Assembly: GCA_934162535.1 (NCBI GenBank)
Contig: CAKPJC010000008.1
Coordinates: forward strand, 20,370-84,369
Direction of reading: 5' to 3'
Source of the DNA: an uncultured Clostridia bacterium
Lineage (GTDB): Bacteria; Bacillota; Clostridia; TANB77; CAG-508
DNA: 64,000 bases
Shown here: in pieces, positions 29,276 through 39,329 of the stretch
How positions within the stretch are numbered: the stretch's first letter is position 1
Layout: every line of letters starts with the position of its first letter
Notes under the pieces: model-generated
The model's input: the letters and a program-made list of their open reading frames with translations, nothing else
Databases searched by the model: none
What the model was told of the DNA's origin: nothing
Translations under genes and position numbers: made by a program

Positions 29276-30268
29276 ATGAAAGAAAAAGTAATACAAACAA
29301 TAAAAAAGAATAAATTAATAATAAATGGAGACAAAATTGTATTAGGAGTTTCAGGAGGACCTGACTCAATATCAATGTTAGATATTTTAAGAAAAATAAA
29401 AGAAGAGAATATAATTCAATTTGATATAGTAGTTGCACATATAAACCATCTAATTAGAGAAGAAGCAGTAGAAGATGAAGAATATGTTAAAAAATATTGT
29501 GAAAAAAATGGAATAGAATGTTATATAAAAAGAATAGATGTACAAGAATTAGCACAAAATAAAAAAATAGGAACAGAAGAAGCGGGGAGAAAAGCAAGAT
29601 ATAAATTCTTTGATGAAATATCACAAAAAACAAGTTCAAATAAAATTGCAGTAGCACATAATAAAAATGACAAAATTGAAACAATAATAATGCATGTACT
29701 TAGGGGAAGTGGCACTTCGGGACTTATAGGAATAGAGCCAATAAGAGATAATAAATATATAAGACCACTAATAGAATGTGAAAGAAAAGAAATTGAGGAA
29801 TATTGTGATAATCAAAAATTAGAACCAAGAATAGACAAAACAAATTTTGAAAATGAATATACGAGAAACAAAATCCGAAACATAGTGATTCCGTATATAA
29901 AAATGGAATTTAATCCAAATATAATAGAAACAATAAATAGATTGTCAGATGTAGTTAAGGAAGAAGAAACTTACATTAATAAAATAGTAGAGCAAACATA
30001 TAAAAAACTATTGATAGAAAAGAGCAAAAAAGAAATTGTATTAGATTTAAAACAATTCAATGAACAAGATGAAGTAATAAAAAACAGGGTAATCTTATAT
30101 ACAGTAAAGCTGATAAATGGCTCTACACAAGGGGTAGAGAAGATACACATAAGAGATATAGTAAAACTATGCAACAATAACATTGGAAACAAATACTTAA
30201 CACCAAATAAGAATTTAAAAATTTTAATAAAAAATAAAAAGATTTTTTTCATTAGCCAAATTGTATAA
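29276..30268 (+). CDS. tilS: tRNA(Ile)-lysidine synthetase
   Basis: This 330-residue protein has the PP-loop signature LGVSGGPDSISML (residues about 24-36), HINHLIREEAVEDE, and TRNKIRNIVIPYI, all typical of TilS. It makes lysidine at position 34 of the AUA-reading tRNA-Ile. The protein is shorter than long forms (about 450), with a reduced C-terminal domain. ATG 29276 has AGAGGTAAG upstream and is preferred to an ATG at 29249. It is followed by ftsH, the usual partner; hpt, often between them, is missing. Confidence 0.93.
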   Translation: MKEKVIQTIKKNKLIINGDKIVLGVSGGPDSISMLDILRKIKEENIIQFDIVVAHINHLIREEAVEDEEYVKKYCEKNGIECYIKRIDVQELAQNKKIGTEEAGRKARYKFFDEISQKTSSNKIAVAHNKNDKIETIIMHVLRGSGTSGLIGIEPIRDNKYIRPLIECERKEIEEYCDNQKLEPRIDKTNFENEYTRNKIRNIVIPYIKMEFNPNIIETINRLSDVVKEEETYINKIVEQTYKKLLIEKSKKEIVLDLKQFNEQDEVIKNRVILYTVKLINGSTQGVEKIHIRDIVKLCNNNIGNKYLTPNKNLKILIKNKKIFFISQIV

Positions 30269-30390
30269 CCGTAGAAGAAAATAGTAATTGTAATAAAAAG
30301 GACACAAAAAAGTCATAAAAAAACTATTGAAAAAAGAAAAAAGGTGTGTTATATTTGCAAATGAGAAATAAAAAATAGGAGGACATAGAA

Positions 30391-32196
30391 TTGAAAAAGG
30401 GAATACAAACATTAGCAATGTGGTTAATTATAGGAATAATAGCAATAGTGGTATTATCATCGATAGTGGAAAATAATGCCTCAAAAATGACATATTCAGA
30501 ATTAATTACAAGTATTGAAAATAGAGAGGTAGAAAATATAGAAATTTCTTCAAATGGAAATTTAGCAAATGTAAAACTAAAAAACTCTAAAGTAGAAAAA
30601 GAGGTAAGTATACCAAGTTTAGATAGTTTTATGACATATAGTGAGGAATACTTAAAAACAGGAGACTTTACATTAGAAGAAAAGAAAGAATCAATTTGGA
30701 TAACAATATTTAGTTTAATAACACCATTTGGAGTATTAATAATATTCTTAATATTCTGGTTTATGATGATGAACACAGGAACACAAGGTGGAAATAAAAC
30801 AATGTCATTTGGAAAAAGCAAAGCAAGACTTGTAAATGCTGGAGAAAAAAATAGAGTGACATTTGATGATGTAGCAGGAGTTGACGAAGAAAAAGAAGAA
30901 CTACAAGAAATAGTAGAATTTCTAAAGAATCCTAAAAAATTCACAGATATGGGTGCAAGAATACCAAAAGGTGTATTACTAGTTGGTCAACCAGGAACAG
31001 GTAAAACATTACTAGCAAAAGCGGTAGCAGGAGAAGCAGGAGTACCATTTTATATAATAAGTGGTTCAGACTTTGTTGAAATGTTTGTTGGTGTTGGTGC
31101 ATCAAGAGTAAGAGACCTATTTGAACAAGCAAAAAAATCTGCACCATGTATAATATTTATAGATGAAATTGATGCAGTTGGTAGACAAAGAGGAGCAGGA
31201 CTTGGTGGAGGCCATGATGAAAGAGAACAAACACTAAATCAATTACTAGTAGAAATGGATGGTTTCTCAGATAATGAAGGTGTAATAATATTAGCAGCAA
31301 CAAATAGACCAGACGTACTAGATAAAGCACTATTAAGAGCAGGTAGATTTGATAGACAAATAGTCGTATCAAATCCAGATGTAAAAGCAAGAGAGCAAAT
31401 ATTAGAAGTACATGCACGTAAAAAGAAAATAGCAGACGATGTAGACCTAAAAGTAATAGCAAAAAATACATCAGGATTTGCAGGAGCAGACCTTGAAAAC
31501 GTATTAAATGAAGCAGCACTATTAGCAGCAAGAAGAAACTACAAAGAAATAGGAATGAAAGAAATAGAAGATGCCATGGTAAAAGTTACAATGGGACCAG
31601 AGAAGAAAACAAGAGTTAGAAGTGAAAAAGAAAATAGACTTGTGGCATATCATGAAGCAGGTCATGCAGTAGTAAGTAGATATCTTGAAACACAAGATCC
31701 TGTACATCATATATCAATTGTACCAAGAGGAATGGCTGGAGGATATACAATGTATAGACCAACAGAAGACAAATCATTTATGTCAAAAACAGAAATGGAA
31801 GAACACATTATTTCATTACTTGGTGGTAGAGTCGCTGAAGCGATAATATTAAATGACATATCAACAGGTGCAAGTAATGATATTGAAAGAGCATCACAAA
31901 TAGCAAGAAACATGGTAACCAAATATGGTATGAGTGAAAGAGTAGGAACGATCACATTTGGTGGTGGTCAAGGAGAAGTATTCTTAGGAAGAGACTTTGC
32001 ACAAACAAAAGACTATTCAGAGGAAACAGCAGGAATAATTGATGAAGAAGTTAAGAAAATAGTTGACAAAGCATATAACAGAGCTCAAAGCATTTTAACA
32101 GAACATATAGACAAACTTCATACAGTTGCTGGAATTCTACTTGAAAAAGAAAGAATAGAAGGAGAAGAATTTGAACAAATTTTTCAAAATAATTAA
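30391..32196 (+). CDS. ftsH: ATP-dependent zinc metalloprotease FtsH
   Basis: This 601-residue membrane protease has transmembrane helices near residues 8-27 and 105-127. Walker A GQPGTGKT begins at residue 199, followed by Walker B IIFIDEID, the SRH region and the zinc motif HEAGH from residue 421. It degrades misfolded and regulatory membrane and soluble proteins. The start is a TTG (30391) preceded by AGGAGG, which fixes it. The C-terminal tail is short. Located after tilS as in most Firmicutes. Confidence 0.97.
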   Translation: MKKGIQTLAMWLIIGIIAIVVLSSIVENNASKMTYSELITSIENREVENIEISSNGNLANVKLKNSKVEKEVSIPSLDSFMTYSEEYLKTGDFTLEEKKESIWITIFSLITPFGVLIIFLIFWFMMMNTGTQGGNKTMSFGKSKARLVNAGEKNRVTFDDVAGVDEEKEELQEIVEFLKNPKKFTDMGARIPKGVLLVGQPGTGKTLLAKAVAGEAGVPFYIISGSDFVEMFVGVGASRVRDLFEQAKKSAPCIIFIDEIDAVGRQRGAGLGGGHDEREQTLNQLLVEMDGFSDNEGVIILAATNRPDVLDKALLRAGRFDRQIVVSNPDVKAREQILEVHARKKKIADDVDLKVIAKNTSGFAGADLENVLNEAALLAARRNYKEIGMKEIEDAMVKVTMGPEKKTRVRSEKENRLVAYHEAGHAVVSRYLETQDPVHHISIVPRGMAGGYTMYRPTEDKSFMSKTEMEEHIISLLGGRVAEAIILNDISTGASNDIERASQIARNMVTKYGMSERVGTITFGGGQGEVFLGRDFAQTKDYSEETAGIIDEEVKKIVDKAYNRAQSILTEHIDKLHTVAGILLEKERIEGEEFEQIFQNN

Positions 32197-32205
32197 TAAA
32201 AAAAT

Positions 32206-32232
32206 AAAAGGGCGTCAAACACGCTCTTTTTA
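32206..32232 (+). terminator. terminator of ftsH
   Basis: AAAAGGGCGT (32206-32215) pairs with ACGCTCTTTT (32221-32230), with a 5-base loop and a T run. Confidence 0.85.
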
Positions 32233-32332
32233 TGCCTTATAGGGAAAAAGACTCAAAAATGTCTATTGACAAAAAGGCATAAATGTAGTAATTATATTAT
32301 ATAAAAAACAAACGAAAGAAGGTTGAATAGAT

Positions 32333-34198
32333 ATGATGAAGATACAAGAGTTGTCAATAATATTTGTAATAATAATGCTACCAATTTCAATTATTCTTTC
32401 TGCATATACGCAATTTCAAATACAGACATTAAATACACAAATATTATATGATACAAAGCTTACATCATCAACATTTGATGCAATAAAGGCATTTCAATTG
32501 AACACAGCAAATAGCTCATTAGATGATATATCAAACTCGAAAATTAGAGATATAGAAGCATCAGTTAAAACTTTCAAAAATACAATGATTTCAACATTTA
32601 GATTAAATGGATATACAGAAGATGATTTAAACAATTTCATTCCAGCACTTGTATATACAATGTATGATGGATTTTACATATATTCTCCATATGAAAATGT
32701 CAATTATATGGAAGATGATGCAGGAAACCCAATTGAAGGAAATGGAGAATTAATGTATGGATTGAAACCATATATATCATATAGTTGTAGATACAAAAAT
32801 GGAACAACAGATGTAGTTATAACATACACACTAGACAACTATATAACAGTTCAAGGAAATATTGGAGCACAATATATTAATGAAAGTGGATACCTAATTG
32901 ACAACGTAACAGAAATAGGTAATAGCGTATATTATAATGGCGTTAGAATTGATGACAAAGAGGATTTAAGAGAATATGTGCCAGGAGAAGATGGAGTTAT
33001 AAGAAAATATAGATATGTAAAATACAATGGTACAAAATATTATTATGATGCAAATAACATTGATGATCGAAATGATGCGAATGGAAAAGTATTTTATTAT
33101 TCAAATGGTTCATATACCGAATATGGGAAAAATACGGAAGAGAATAGAAGATTCTTAAATTTATATTTACAAGGAACACAGGGAACAGCAGCAGTAGATC
33201 ATCAAGGATTTACGGGAACAACTACAGTAACATATCCATATATAAATTCTGGAGGAAGAACATATTATTATGATGAAAATGCATACAGCTTTTTCTGGAA
33301 TGAAAATGGTAGAAAATATCAGTACAGAGGAAACAAATCATATAACAATATGGTAAATGCAATAATAAACAACAATTCAGCAAAAAGATATTACCAAAAT
33401 GCTAAAACATTTACAGAATATATAGAAAAAGAGTTAAAAGATTTAAATATTAATGATGCTATAGATCCAATAACACAGCAACCAATATGGGGACAAGACA
33501 ACAGAAGTATATTCCAAGGTTCATCATCAGCAGGGGCAGTTAATATAGAAAATAAATTATCTAATTTTAATCAACATAGATTACAAGTTATAAGATATAT
33601 TATTGAGAAGAATTTATCACTAGCGATTGAAAACTATAATAATTATACATCAGCACAAGACATAATATTTCAAATGCCACAACTTAAAGAAGAAGAATGG
33701 GACCTAGTAATGAACAATATATCACTAATAAGCTTTGTACAAGGATTAGATATAGGTGGTAAAATATATAATGGGTATGCGATTGTAAATAATACAGAAA
33801 GTAAAGAAGTTGTACAAGAAGATAGAATATATATACTAGGAGAAGACAACTTTTATCATAAAATAGGTGATGTATACTTAGAAAATTTATCAAGTGTAAA
33901 AGAAAGATCATTAGATGGATATAATCTACCAGCAGGAAGATTAAATTTAGACTTCAAAAAACAAAAAATGATAAAGCAAGATAATAATATAATATATTAT
34001 TTTCCTTTAAAATATGATGGTACAAATTCATATAAAGGCTCATATGACAGTATAATAACACAAAATAATGTAACACCATATGCTGACATATACAAATACA
34101 TATATGAGCAACCTAACAATAATTTGAAGAAGGCATTTTATATGGCATTAGGAAGAGAAAGAGAAGCAACATACAAATCAACAACAACAAATATATAA
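32333..34198 (+). CDS. large membrane-anchored hypothetical protein
   Basis: This 621-residue protein has one N-terminal hydrophobic helix (about 7-26) with little positive charge before it, then a long helical segment with QFQIQTLNTQ, resembling prepilin or TadE-like anchors. The extracytoplasmic body is rich in Tyr, Asn, Gly and Asp. I do not recognise a catalytic or binding domain. It lies 19 bases before nrdG, so it may share its transcript, although the functions look unrelated. Start ATG 32333 is weakly supported by GAAGG about 10 bases upstream. Confidence 0.65.
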   Translation: MMKIQELSIIFVIIMLPISIILSAYTQFQIQTLNTQILYDTKLTSSTFDAIKAFQLNTANSSLDDISNSKIRDIEASVKTFKNTMISTFRLNGYTEDDLNNFIPALVYTMYDGFYIYSPYENVNYMEDDAGNPIEGNGELMYGLKPYISYSCRYKNGTTDVVITYTLDNYITVQGNIGAQYINESGYLIDNVTEIGNSVYYNGVRIDDKEDLREYVPGEDGVIRKYRYVKYNGTKYYYDANNIDDRNDANGKVFYYSNGSYTEYGKNTEENRRFLNLYLQGTQGTAAVDHQGFTGTTTVTYPYINSGGRTYYYDENAYSFFWNENGRKYQYRGNKSYNNMVNAIINNNSAKRYYQNAKTFTEYIEKELKDLNINDAIDPITQQPIWGQDNRSIFQGSSSAGAVNIENKLSNFNQHRLQVIRYIIEKNLSLAIENYNNYTSAQDIIFQMPQLKEEEWDLVMNNISLISFVQGLDIGGKIYNGYAIVNNTESKEVVQEDRIYILGEDNFYHKIGDVYLENLSSVKERSLDGYNLPAGRLNLDFKKQKMIKQDNNIIYYFPLKYDGTNSYKGSYDSIITQNNVTPYADIYKYIYEQPNNNLKKAFYMALGREREATYKSTTTNI

Positions 34199-34217
34199 TA
34201 AAATGGAGGAAGTAAAA

Positions 34218-34739
34218 ATGAATTATGCAGATATAAAAACAGTAGATATTGCAAATGGCAAAGGAGTAAGAGTATCACTATTTGTAAGTGGATGTAATCA
34301 TCATTGCAAAGGGTGTTTTAACCCACAAGCATGGGACTTTAGTTATGGAAAAGAATTTACAAAAGAAGATGAAGAAAAAATAATGAAGGAATTGGAGCAC
34401 CCATATGTATCTGGACTTTCAATATTAGGTGGGGAGCCACTTGAGTATAATAACCAAAAAGGGATATTACCTTTAGTAAAAAAAGTAAAAGAAAGATTCC
34501 CGGATAAAGATATTTGGTGTTATACTGGATATACATTTGACAGAGATGTTACTGGGAACATGTTTAACAATTGGGAGGAAACCAAAGAACTAATGTCATA
34601 TATTGATGTAGTAGTAGATGGAAAATTCCAAGAAGATAAAAAAGACTTAAACTTAAAATTTAGAGGATCAAGTAACCAAAGAATAATAGATGTTCAAAAA
34701 TCATTAAAGGTACATAAGGTAATTCCATATGAAATATAG
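34218..34739 (+). CDS. nrdG: anaerobic ribonucleoside-triphosphate reductase activating protein
   Basis: This 173-residue radical SAM enzyme has the CxxxCxxC cluster motif CNHHCKGC (near residue 28) and LSILGGEPL. It generates the glycyl radical on NrdD, so deoxynucleotides are made without oxygen. ATG 34218 follows TGGAGGAAG and is preferred to an upstream in-frame start at 34203. The catalytic partner nrdD is not in the window. Confidence 0.95.
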   Translation: MNYADIKTVDIANGKGVRVSLFVSGCNHHCKGCFNPQAWDFSYGKEFTKEDEEKIMKELEHPYVSGLSILGGEPLEYNNQKGILPLVKKVKERFPDKDIWCYTGYTFDRDVTGNMFNNWEETKELMSYIDVVVDGKFQEDKKDLNLKFRGSSNQRIIDVQKSLKVHKVIPYEI

Positions 34740-34747
34740 GAAAACAC

Positions 34748-34777
34748 TTGACAATCTATATACAAATAATGTATAAT
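34748..34777 (+). promoter_or_regulatory. promoter of rpsU
   Basis: TTGACA (34748-34753), 18-base spacer, TATAAT (34772-34777), followed by a leader of about 70 bases. Confidence 0.85.
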
Positions 34778-34853
34778 ATGTAGCGTATATAGGATGAGAA
34801 AAAAACGAAATCCCACATACAGTGTTCTAAACGCCGGAAGGAGGGGAATATTA

Positions 34854-35024
34854 ATGTCAGAAATAAAAGTTAATAATGGTAATATAGAAGATGCACTAAA
34901 AAGGTTTAAAAGACAATGTGCAAGAAATGGGGTTCTTCAAGAAGTTCGCAAAAGAGAACATTATGAAAAACCAAGTGTAAAAAGAAAAAAGAAATCAGAG
35001 GCAGCTAGAAAAAGAAAATTTTAA
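34854..35024 (+). CDS. rpsU: 30S ribosomal protein S21
   Basis: This 56-residue basic protein has the S21 pattern: [30 protein letters not shown] and a Lys/Arg-rich tail. ATG 34854 follows AAGGAGGGG. It is monocistronic, with its own promoter and terminator. Confidence 0.95.
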   Translation: MSEIKVNNGNIEDALKRFKRQCARNGVLQEVRKREHYEKPSVKRKKKSEAARKRKF

Positions 35025-35038
35025 TTAAAAAGATAGAG

Positions 35039-35075
35039 AAGAGTATTAGGGGTAAAAGTCTAGATACTCTTTTTT
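35039..35075 (+). terminator. terminator of rpsU
   Basis: AAGAGTAT (35039-35046) pairs with ATACTCTT (35064-35071), then TTTTT. Confidence 0.8.
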
Positions 35076-35126
35076 ATATAATAAAAAAGTGATATTTTCC
35101 TGCTATATAAAAATTAGAAAATGCTA

Positions 35127-35155
35127 TTGACGGATATGAGGACTTAGTTTAAAAT
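35127..35155 (+). promoter_or_regulatory. promoter of the M16 pair
   Basis: TTGACG (35127-35132), 17-base spacer, TAAAAT (35150-35155). The leader is about 115 bases. Confidence 0.65.
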
Positions 35156-35271
35156 AAGAATGAACAATAAAAGTGTGTAAAGAAATAAATTAATATGTGA
35201 TAAAAAAGTTTAAAAAATGCATAATAAAACAAAAGTATATTATACTATAAAATGGAAAGGAATGATGTGAA

Positions 35272-36564
35272 GTGAATTTAAAAGAAAAAGAGATAAAAAA
35301 GGGGATAAAAGTACATTCAATACAAACACAAAAATTTAAAACAAACTTAATAGCTGTATTTTTAACATTACCAATTCAAAGGGAAACAGTAACAAAGAAC
35401 TCATTACTTTCAGCTGTATTAAGAAGAGGAAGTAAAAATATGCCAACATCTACTCAAATAAGCCAAGAACTTGAAGAAATGTATGGTGCAAGTTTTGATA
35501 ATGGAATAGACAAAACAGGAGATAATCAAGTATTAAAATTTTATATAGAATCAATAAATGACAACTATCTTCCACAAAAAGAGGAAAATATGTTGAAAAC
35601 TAGTATAGACAAACTATTAGAAATTGTATTTAACCCACTAACAGAAGATGGAATCTTCAAAAAAGAATATGTAATTCAAGAAAAAGAAAATATAAAAAGA
35701 ATAATAGAAGGAAAATCAGATAATAAAGCAAGATATGCATTTGAAAGATGTATAGAAGAAATGTATAAAAACGAGCCATATGGATTATATAAATATGGTT
35801 ATGTAGAAGACTTAGAAGGAATAGATGCAAAAACATTATATGAACACTATCAAAAAGTAAAAAATGAAAGCAAAATAGATATATTCATATCTGGAAATAT
35901 AAAGGAATCGGATTTTGAATTTGTAGAAAAAAATGAAAATATAACTATATTACCTGAGAGAAATCCTCAATATAATATAAAAGGAATTGAAGAAAAAGAA
36001 AACAAACAAGAAAAAGAAATAAAAGAAGAAATGGAAGTAACACAGGGAAAAATAGTAATAGGAATGGATCTTCACTTAAAAAATGAAGAACAAAAATATG
36101 ATACATTAGTATATAATGCTATTTTAGGAGGTTCGGCAAATTCGAAAATGTTCCAAGAAGTAAGAGAAAAAGCAAGCTTGGCATATACAGCAGGATCAAG
36201 TTATATAAGATATAAAAGCAATATATTTATTAAATGTGGAATAGAAATAAAAAATTATGATAAAGCAATAGAAATAATAAGAAAACAATTACAAGATATG
36301 AAAGATGGTAAATTTTCAGAAACAGATATAGAAAATGCAAAAAAAGGAATAATATCATCAATAAAAAGTATAGACGATGAACAAGATACAGAGATAACAT
36401 ACTTTTTTGGTCAAGAATTGACAAATAACAGAATAACTTTAGAAGAATATATTGAAAAAATTGAAAATGTAACAAAAGAAAAAATAATAGAGATTGCAAA
36501 ATCAATAACTATAAACACAATATACTTCTTAAAGAATAATGACGCAACAGAGGAGGTACAATAA
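35272..36564 (+). CDS. M16-like protein, YmfF type (non-catalytic)
   Basis: This 430-residue M16 (pitrilysin-like) protein lacks the HxxEH zinc motif where the catalytic paralogue has it, but keeps the two-lobed fold pattern: GSKNMPTSTQISQELEEMYG near the N-terminus and ILGGSANSKMFQEVREKASL in the second half. It is the YmfF-like partner of the catalytic YmfH-like protein. In Bacillus the pair is linked to elongation factor P modification. Start GTG 35272. Its stop shares one base with the next start (TAATG), so translation is coupled. Confidence 0.88.
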   Translation: MNLKEKEIKKGIKVHSIQTQKFKTNLIAVFLTLPIQRETVTKNSLLSAVLRRGSKNMPTSTQISQELEEMYGASFDNGIDKTGDNQVLKFYIESINDNYLPQKEENMLKTSIDKLLEIVFNPLTEDGIFKKEYVIQEKENIKRIIEGKSDNKARYAFERCIEEMYKNEPYGLYKYGYVEDLEGIDAKTLYEHYQKVKNESKIDIFISGNIKESDFEFVEKNENITILPERNPQYNIKGIEEKENKQEKEIKEEMEVTQGKIVIGMDLHLKNEEQKYDTLVYNAILGGSANSKMFQEVREKASLAYTAGSSYIRYKSNIFIKCGIEIKNYDKAIEIIRKQLQDMKDGKFSETDIENAKKGIISSIKSIDDEQDTEITYFFGQELTNNRITLEEYIEKIENVTKEKIIEIAKSITINTIYFLKNNDATEEVQ

Positions 36565-37838
36565 TGCAAATAATTGAAAATTTAAAAATAAAAGAAAAAG
36601 TATACAAGGAAAAACTTGAAAATGGTTTAACAATAATGATAATACCAAAAAAAGGATTTCAAAAGAAATATGTAATTTGGGGTACAAATTATGGTTCAAA
36701 TGATAGTAAATTCGTAGTGCCAGGAGAAGAAACTGAAACAGAAGTACCAAAAGGAGTAGCACACTTTTTAGAGCATAAAATGTTTGAACAAAAAAATGGT
36801 GTGAATAGTTTAGATACATTAACAGCACTTGGAGTTGATGCAAATGCATACACAACAAATGACCATACAGCATATTTATTTGAATGTACAGTAAACTTTT
36901 ATCCTGCATTAGATGAATTAATGGATTATGTGCAACATCCTTATTTTACAGATGAAAATGTAGAAAAAGAAAAAGGAATAATTGGTCAAGAAATAATGAT
37001 GTATGATGATTATCCAGAATGGAGAGTTTATTTGAATGCATTAGAAGCAATGTATCATGAACATCCTGTGAAGCTAGATATAACAGGAACAATAGAAACA
37101 ATAAGCCACATTGATAAGGAAATATTATATAAGTGCTATAATACATTTTATAATCCTGCAAATATGACAATGGTTGTATGTGGCGACTTTGAACCACAAG
37201 AGTTATTAGAAGAAATAAAAAAGAGATTAGTAAAAAAAGAACCGAAAGGTGAGATAAAAAGAATATATCCAGAAGAACCGGAAACAATTGTAAAAGAAAA
37301 AGTCGAGCAAAAAATGGATGTAAGCCAACCAATATATGTGATTGGTATAAAAGACAAACTAGCTGACACAAAAGAAAGAGTGAGAAAACATATTGCAATA
37401 GAAATACTTTTAAATATGATAATTGGAAAAAGTTCAAAATTATATAAAGAATTGTATAACGAAGGGATTGCTTATGTCCTACCAAGTTTGGATTACGAAT
37501 ATTCAAGAGGTTATGCACATGTGTTAATCTCAGGACAATCAATTAAACCAGAAGAAATATATGTAAGATTTAAACAAACTGTTGAGAATATGAAAAATAC
37601 AGAATGGAACGATATGGAATTTAATAGAATTAAAAAAAGAATATATGGAGAGTATGTAAAAGAATATAATGATGTTGCAGATATTTCGAGGATGTTTCTT
37701 GCCGATTCATTCAAGGGCATAAATAGTTTTGATTATTTAGAAGAAATATCTACAATTAATAAAGGATATGTACTACAAGTCTTAAAAGATGTATTTAAAG
37801 AACAAAAAATGATAATTTCTGTAATAAAAAATACTTAA
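36564..37838 (+). CDS. M16 family zinc peptidase, YmfH type
   Basis: This 424-residue peptidase has the inverted zinc motif in VAHFLEHKMFE (His-x-x-Glu-His, near residues 72-76), plus the downstream glutamate in EKEKGIIGQEI. The second lobe has the GKSSKLYKELYNEGI pattern. It forms a functional pair with the preceding non-catalytic protein. RBS GGAGG is within the end of that gene. Confidence 0.92.
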   Translation: MQIIENLKIKEKVYKEKLENGLTIMIIPKKGFQKKYVIWGTNYGSNDSKFVVPGEETETEVPKGVAHFLEHKMFEQKNGVNSLDTLTALGVDANAYTTNDHTAYLFECTVNFYPALDELMDYVQHPYFTDENVEKEKGIIGQEIMMYDDYPEWRVYLNALEAMYHEHPVKLDITGTIETISHIDKEILYKCYNTFYNPANMTMVVCGDFEPQELLEEIKKRLVKKEPKGEIKRIYPEEPETIVKEKVEQKMDVSQPIYVIGIKDKLADTKERVRKHIAIEILLNMIIGKSSKLYKELYNEGIAYVLPSLDYEYSRGYAHVLISGQSIKPEEIYVRFKQTVENMKNTEWNDMEFNRIKKRIYGEYVKEYNDVADISRMFLADSFKGINSFDYLEEISTINKGYVLQVLKDVFKEQKMIISVIKNT

Positions 37839-37904
37839 TGTAATATAAAATACACAAAAAAGTAACATTGACGATGACGAAAAAGCAAGAAACATACAGG
37901 AATA

Positions 37905-37911
37905 TGTCGAA
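37905..37911 (+). promoter_or_regulatory. Spo0A-box match
   Basis: TGTCGAA, an exact match to the core 0A box, lies 69 bases upstream of the promoter of the Spo0E-like gene. A seven-base match can occur by chance, but its position before a Spo0A~P phosphatase gene makes it meaningful. Confidence 0.45.
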
Positions 37912-37979
37912 TGTTGAAAAATATTGAAAAAATAGCGAGAAATAAGAATTACGAAAAATAAAAAAAATGCAATATTGCC

Positions 37980-38008
37980 TTGACGATGGTGTAAAAATAT
38001 GTTAATTT
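37980..38008 (+). promoter_or_regulatory. promoter of the Spo0E-like gene
   Basis: TTGACG (37980-37985), 17-base spacer, TAATTT (38003-38008). A similar TTGACGATG occurs at about 37868. Confidence 0.5.
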
Positions 38009-38051
38009 ATAGGTACAGACAAAAAACAATGTAAAAAAGGAGAGATACTGT

Positions 38052-38192
38052 ATGTTAAATGATGAAATATGTAAATTAAGAAACAGATTAAATGAAAGCA
38101 TCGTTTCAGGTGAAGATTATAATATAGTTTATCAATTAAGCATAGAACTTGATGAACTTATAGCAGAATACTATAGAATGTCAAAAGATTAA
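38052..38192 (+). CDS. Spo0E-like aspartyl-phosphate phosphatase
   Basis: This 46-residue protein has the Spo0E family pattern: two helices with the signature LSIELDELIAEYY at residues 29-41, where Ser-x-x-Leu-Asp is the catalytic core of Spo0E-type phosphatases. Such proteins dephosphorylate Spo0A~P and delay sporulation. ATG 38052 follows AAGGAGAG. The gene has a promoter, a Spo0A-box match upstream and a strong terminator, so it is monocistronic and may form a feedback loop with Spo0A. Confidence 0.85.
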   Translation: MLNDEICKLRNRLNESIVSGEDYNIVYQLSIELDELIAEYYRMSKD

Positions 38193-38236
38193 ATTTTACA
38201 GTACTCTAAAAATAAAAAGCAAGTTTCACAAAAGAT

Positions 38237-38270
38237 AAAAAGACCAGGATTTGTCATCTTGGTCTTTTTT
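38237..38270 (+). terminator. terminator of the Spo0E-like gene
   Basis: AAAAAGACCA (38237-38246) pairs with TGGTCTTTTT (38260-38269); the stem extends inward with one G-U pair. The final T bases run directly into a tRNA-Cys-end sequence (38269), the left edge of the integration hotspot. Confidence 0.85.
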
Positions 38271-38373
38271 GGAGGCGATAGTCATATTGAGTATATCCTG
38301 TATCCCTCTTGTATTCTGTACTTTTGTGCTGAAAAAATCTCATTTTAACACATTTTTAACCCAATAAATTTAA
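38269..38373. repeat. direct repeat R1 of hotspot (second copy 39925-40029)
   Basis: About 105 bp matches 39925-40029 with roughly nine differences; the core from TATCCTGTATCC to TTTTGTG is identical. Each copy begins TTGGAGGCG, the last bases of the tRNA-Cys gene in reverse. It ends with TTTTTAACCC, a motif seen again at about 39787. It is best read as the conserved end of related integrated elements. Nothing coding is convincing inside it. Confidence 0.75.
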
Positions 38374-38430
38374 TATTATAAAAATAATATTATACATTGT
38401 AAAATTATACAGAAAATATGTTTGGTAATA

Positions 38431-38459
38431 TTGTATATTTCTCCTTATTATGCTATAAT
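38431..38459 (+). promoter_or_regulatory. promoter of the DUF3800 gene
   Basis: TTGTAT (38431-38436), 17-base spacer, TATAAT (38454-38459), 30 bases before the start. Confidence 0.75.
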
Positions 38460-38488
38460 TTGATTATTAAACTAAAGGAGGATAAATC

Positions 38489-39322
38489 TTGAAAGAAGAA
38501 TACATAGTTTATTGTGATGAGTCTGCCAAAAAAGGAAAATATTTTGGAAATTTCTATGGTGGTGCTGTTGTTAATTCAAAGCAAATTGATAAATTAACAT
38601 CATCTTTAAATAAAAAAAAATTAGAATTAAATTTGTCTGGAGAAATTAAATGGTCTAAAGTAACAGAAAGCTATTTAGAAAAATATGTAGAAATAATGGA
38701 CTTATTTTTTGATTATATTAAAACAAGTAATATAAAAATTAGAATAATGTTTAAACCCGTATGCTATATAGCAAATGATTTAACAGACAATCAAATAGAT
38801 AATGAATATTATTTACTTTATTATCAATTTGTAAAATGGGCTTTTGGATTTGAAAATTGTAATCCTTTAAAAAATAAAGAAATTTCAGTTAGATTTTATT
38901 TTGACAAATTGCCAAATACACCTAATAGAAACAACACTTTTATAGATTTTGTTTATGGATTAAACAATGTAAATATTTTTAAAGATAATAATATATATAT
39001 TAAAAGAGAAAATATTGCAGAAGTAATTTCTCATAATCACGTTATTTTACAATGTATGGATATAATATTAGGCTCAATAAATTTTAGATTGAATAATTTT
39101 CATAAAGAGAAATTGCCTAATAGTAATAAAAGAGGAAAAAAGACAATAGCTAAAGAAAAACTATATAAACATATATTAAGTAGAATTAGAGAAATTCATC
39201 CAAATTTTAATATAGGAGTATCAACAGGATTACACAATATGAATACTTGGACAATACCTTATAGACATTGGAAGTTTATTCCAAGTAATTCTACTTACTA
39301 TAGAAAACTTACCAAAAAGTAA
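38489..39322 (+). CDS. DUF3800 domain protein
   Basis: This 277-residue protein has the DUF3800 opening pattern YIVYCDESAKKG (acidic Asp-Glu-Ser near residue 8), followed by a GGAVV strand and a later HVILQCMDIILGSINF helix with an Asp. The fold is thought to be RNase H-like and the genes are often found in mobile and defence islands; the activity is not established. The start is TTG 38489, preceded by AAAGGAGG. It stands alone between the direct repeats, followed by two structured RNA-like segments. Confidence 0.8.
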   Translation: MKEEYIVYCDESAKKGKYFGNFYGGAVVNSKQIDKLTSSLNKKKLELNLSGEIKWSKVTESYLEKYVEIMDLFFDYIKTSNIKIRIMFKPVCYIANDLTDNQIDNEYYLLYYQFVKWAFGFENCNPLKNKEISVRFYFDKLPNTPNRNNTFIDFVYGLNNVNIFKDNNIYIKRENIAEVISHNHVILQCMDIILGSINFRLNNFHKEKLPNSNKRGKKTIAKEKLYKHILSRIREIHPNFNIGVSTGLHNMNTWTIPYRHWKFIPSNSTYYRKLTKK

Positions 39323-39329
39323 TAAAATC

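Noticed and set aside
32266..32298. Promoter upstream of the 32333 gene (TTGACA ... TATATT)
   Set aside because: The spacer is 21 bases, too long for a standard vegetative promoter.
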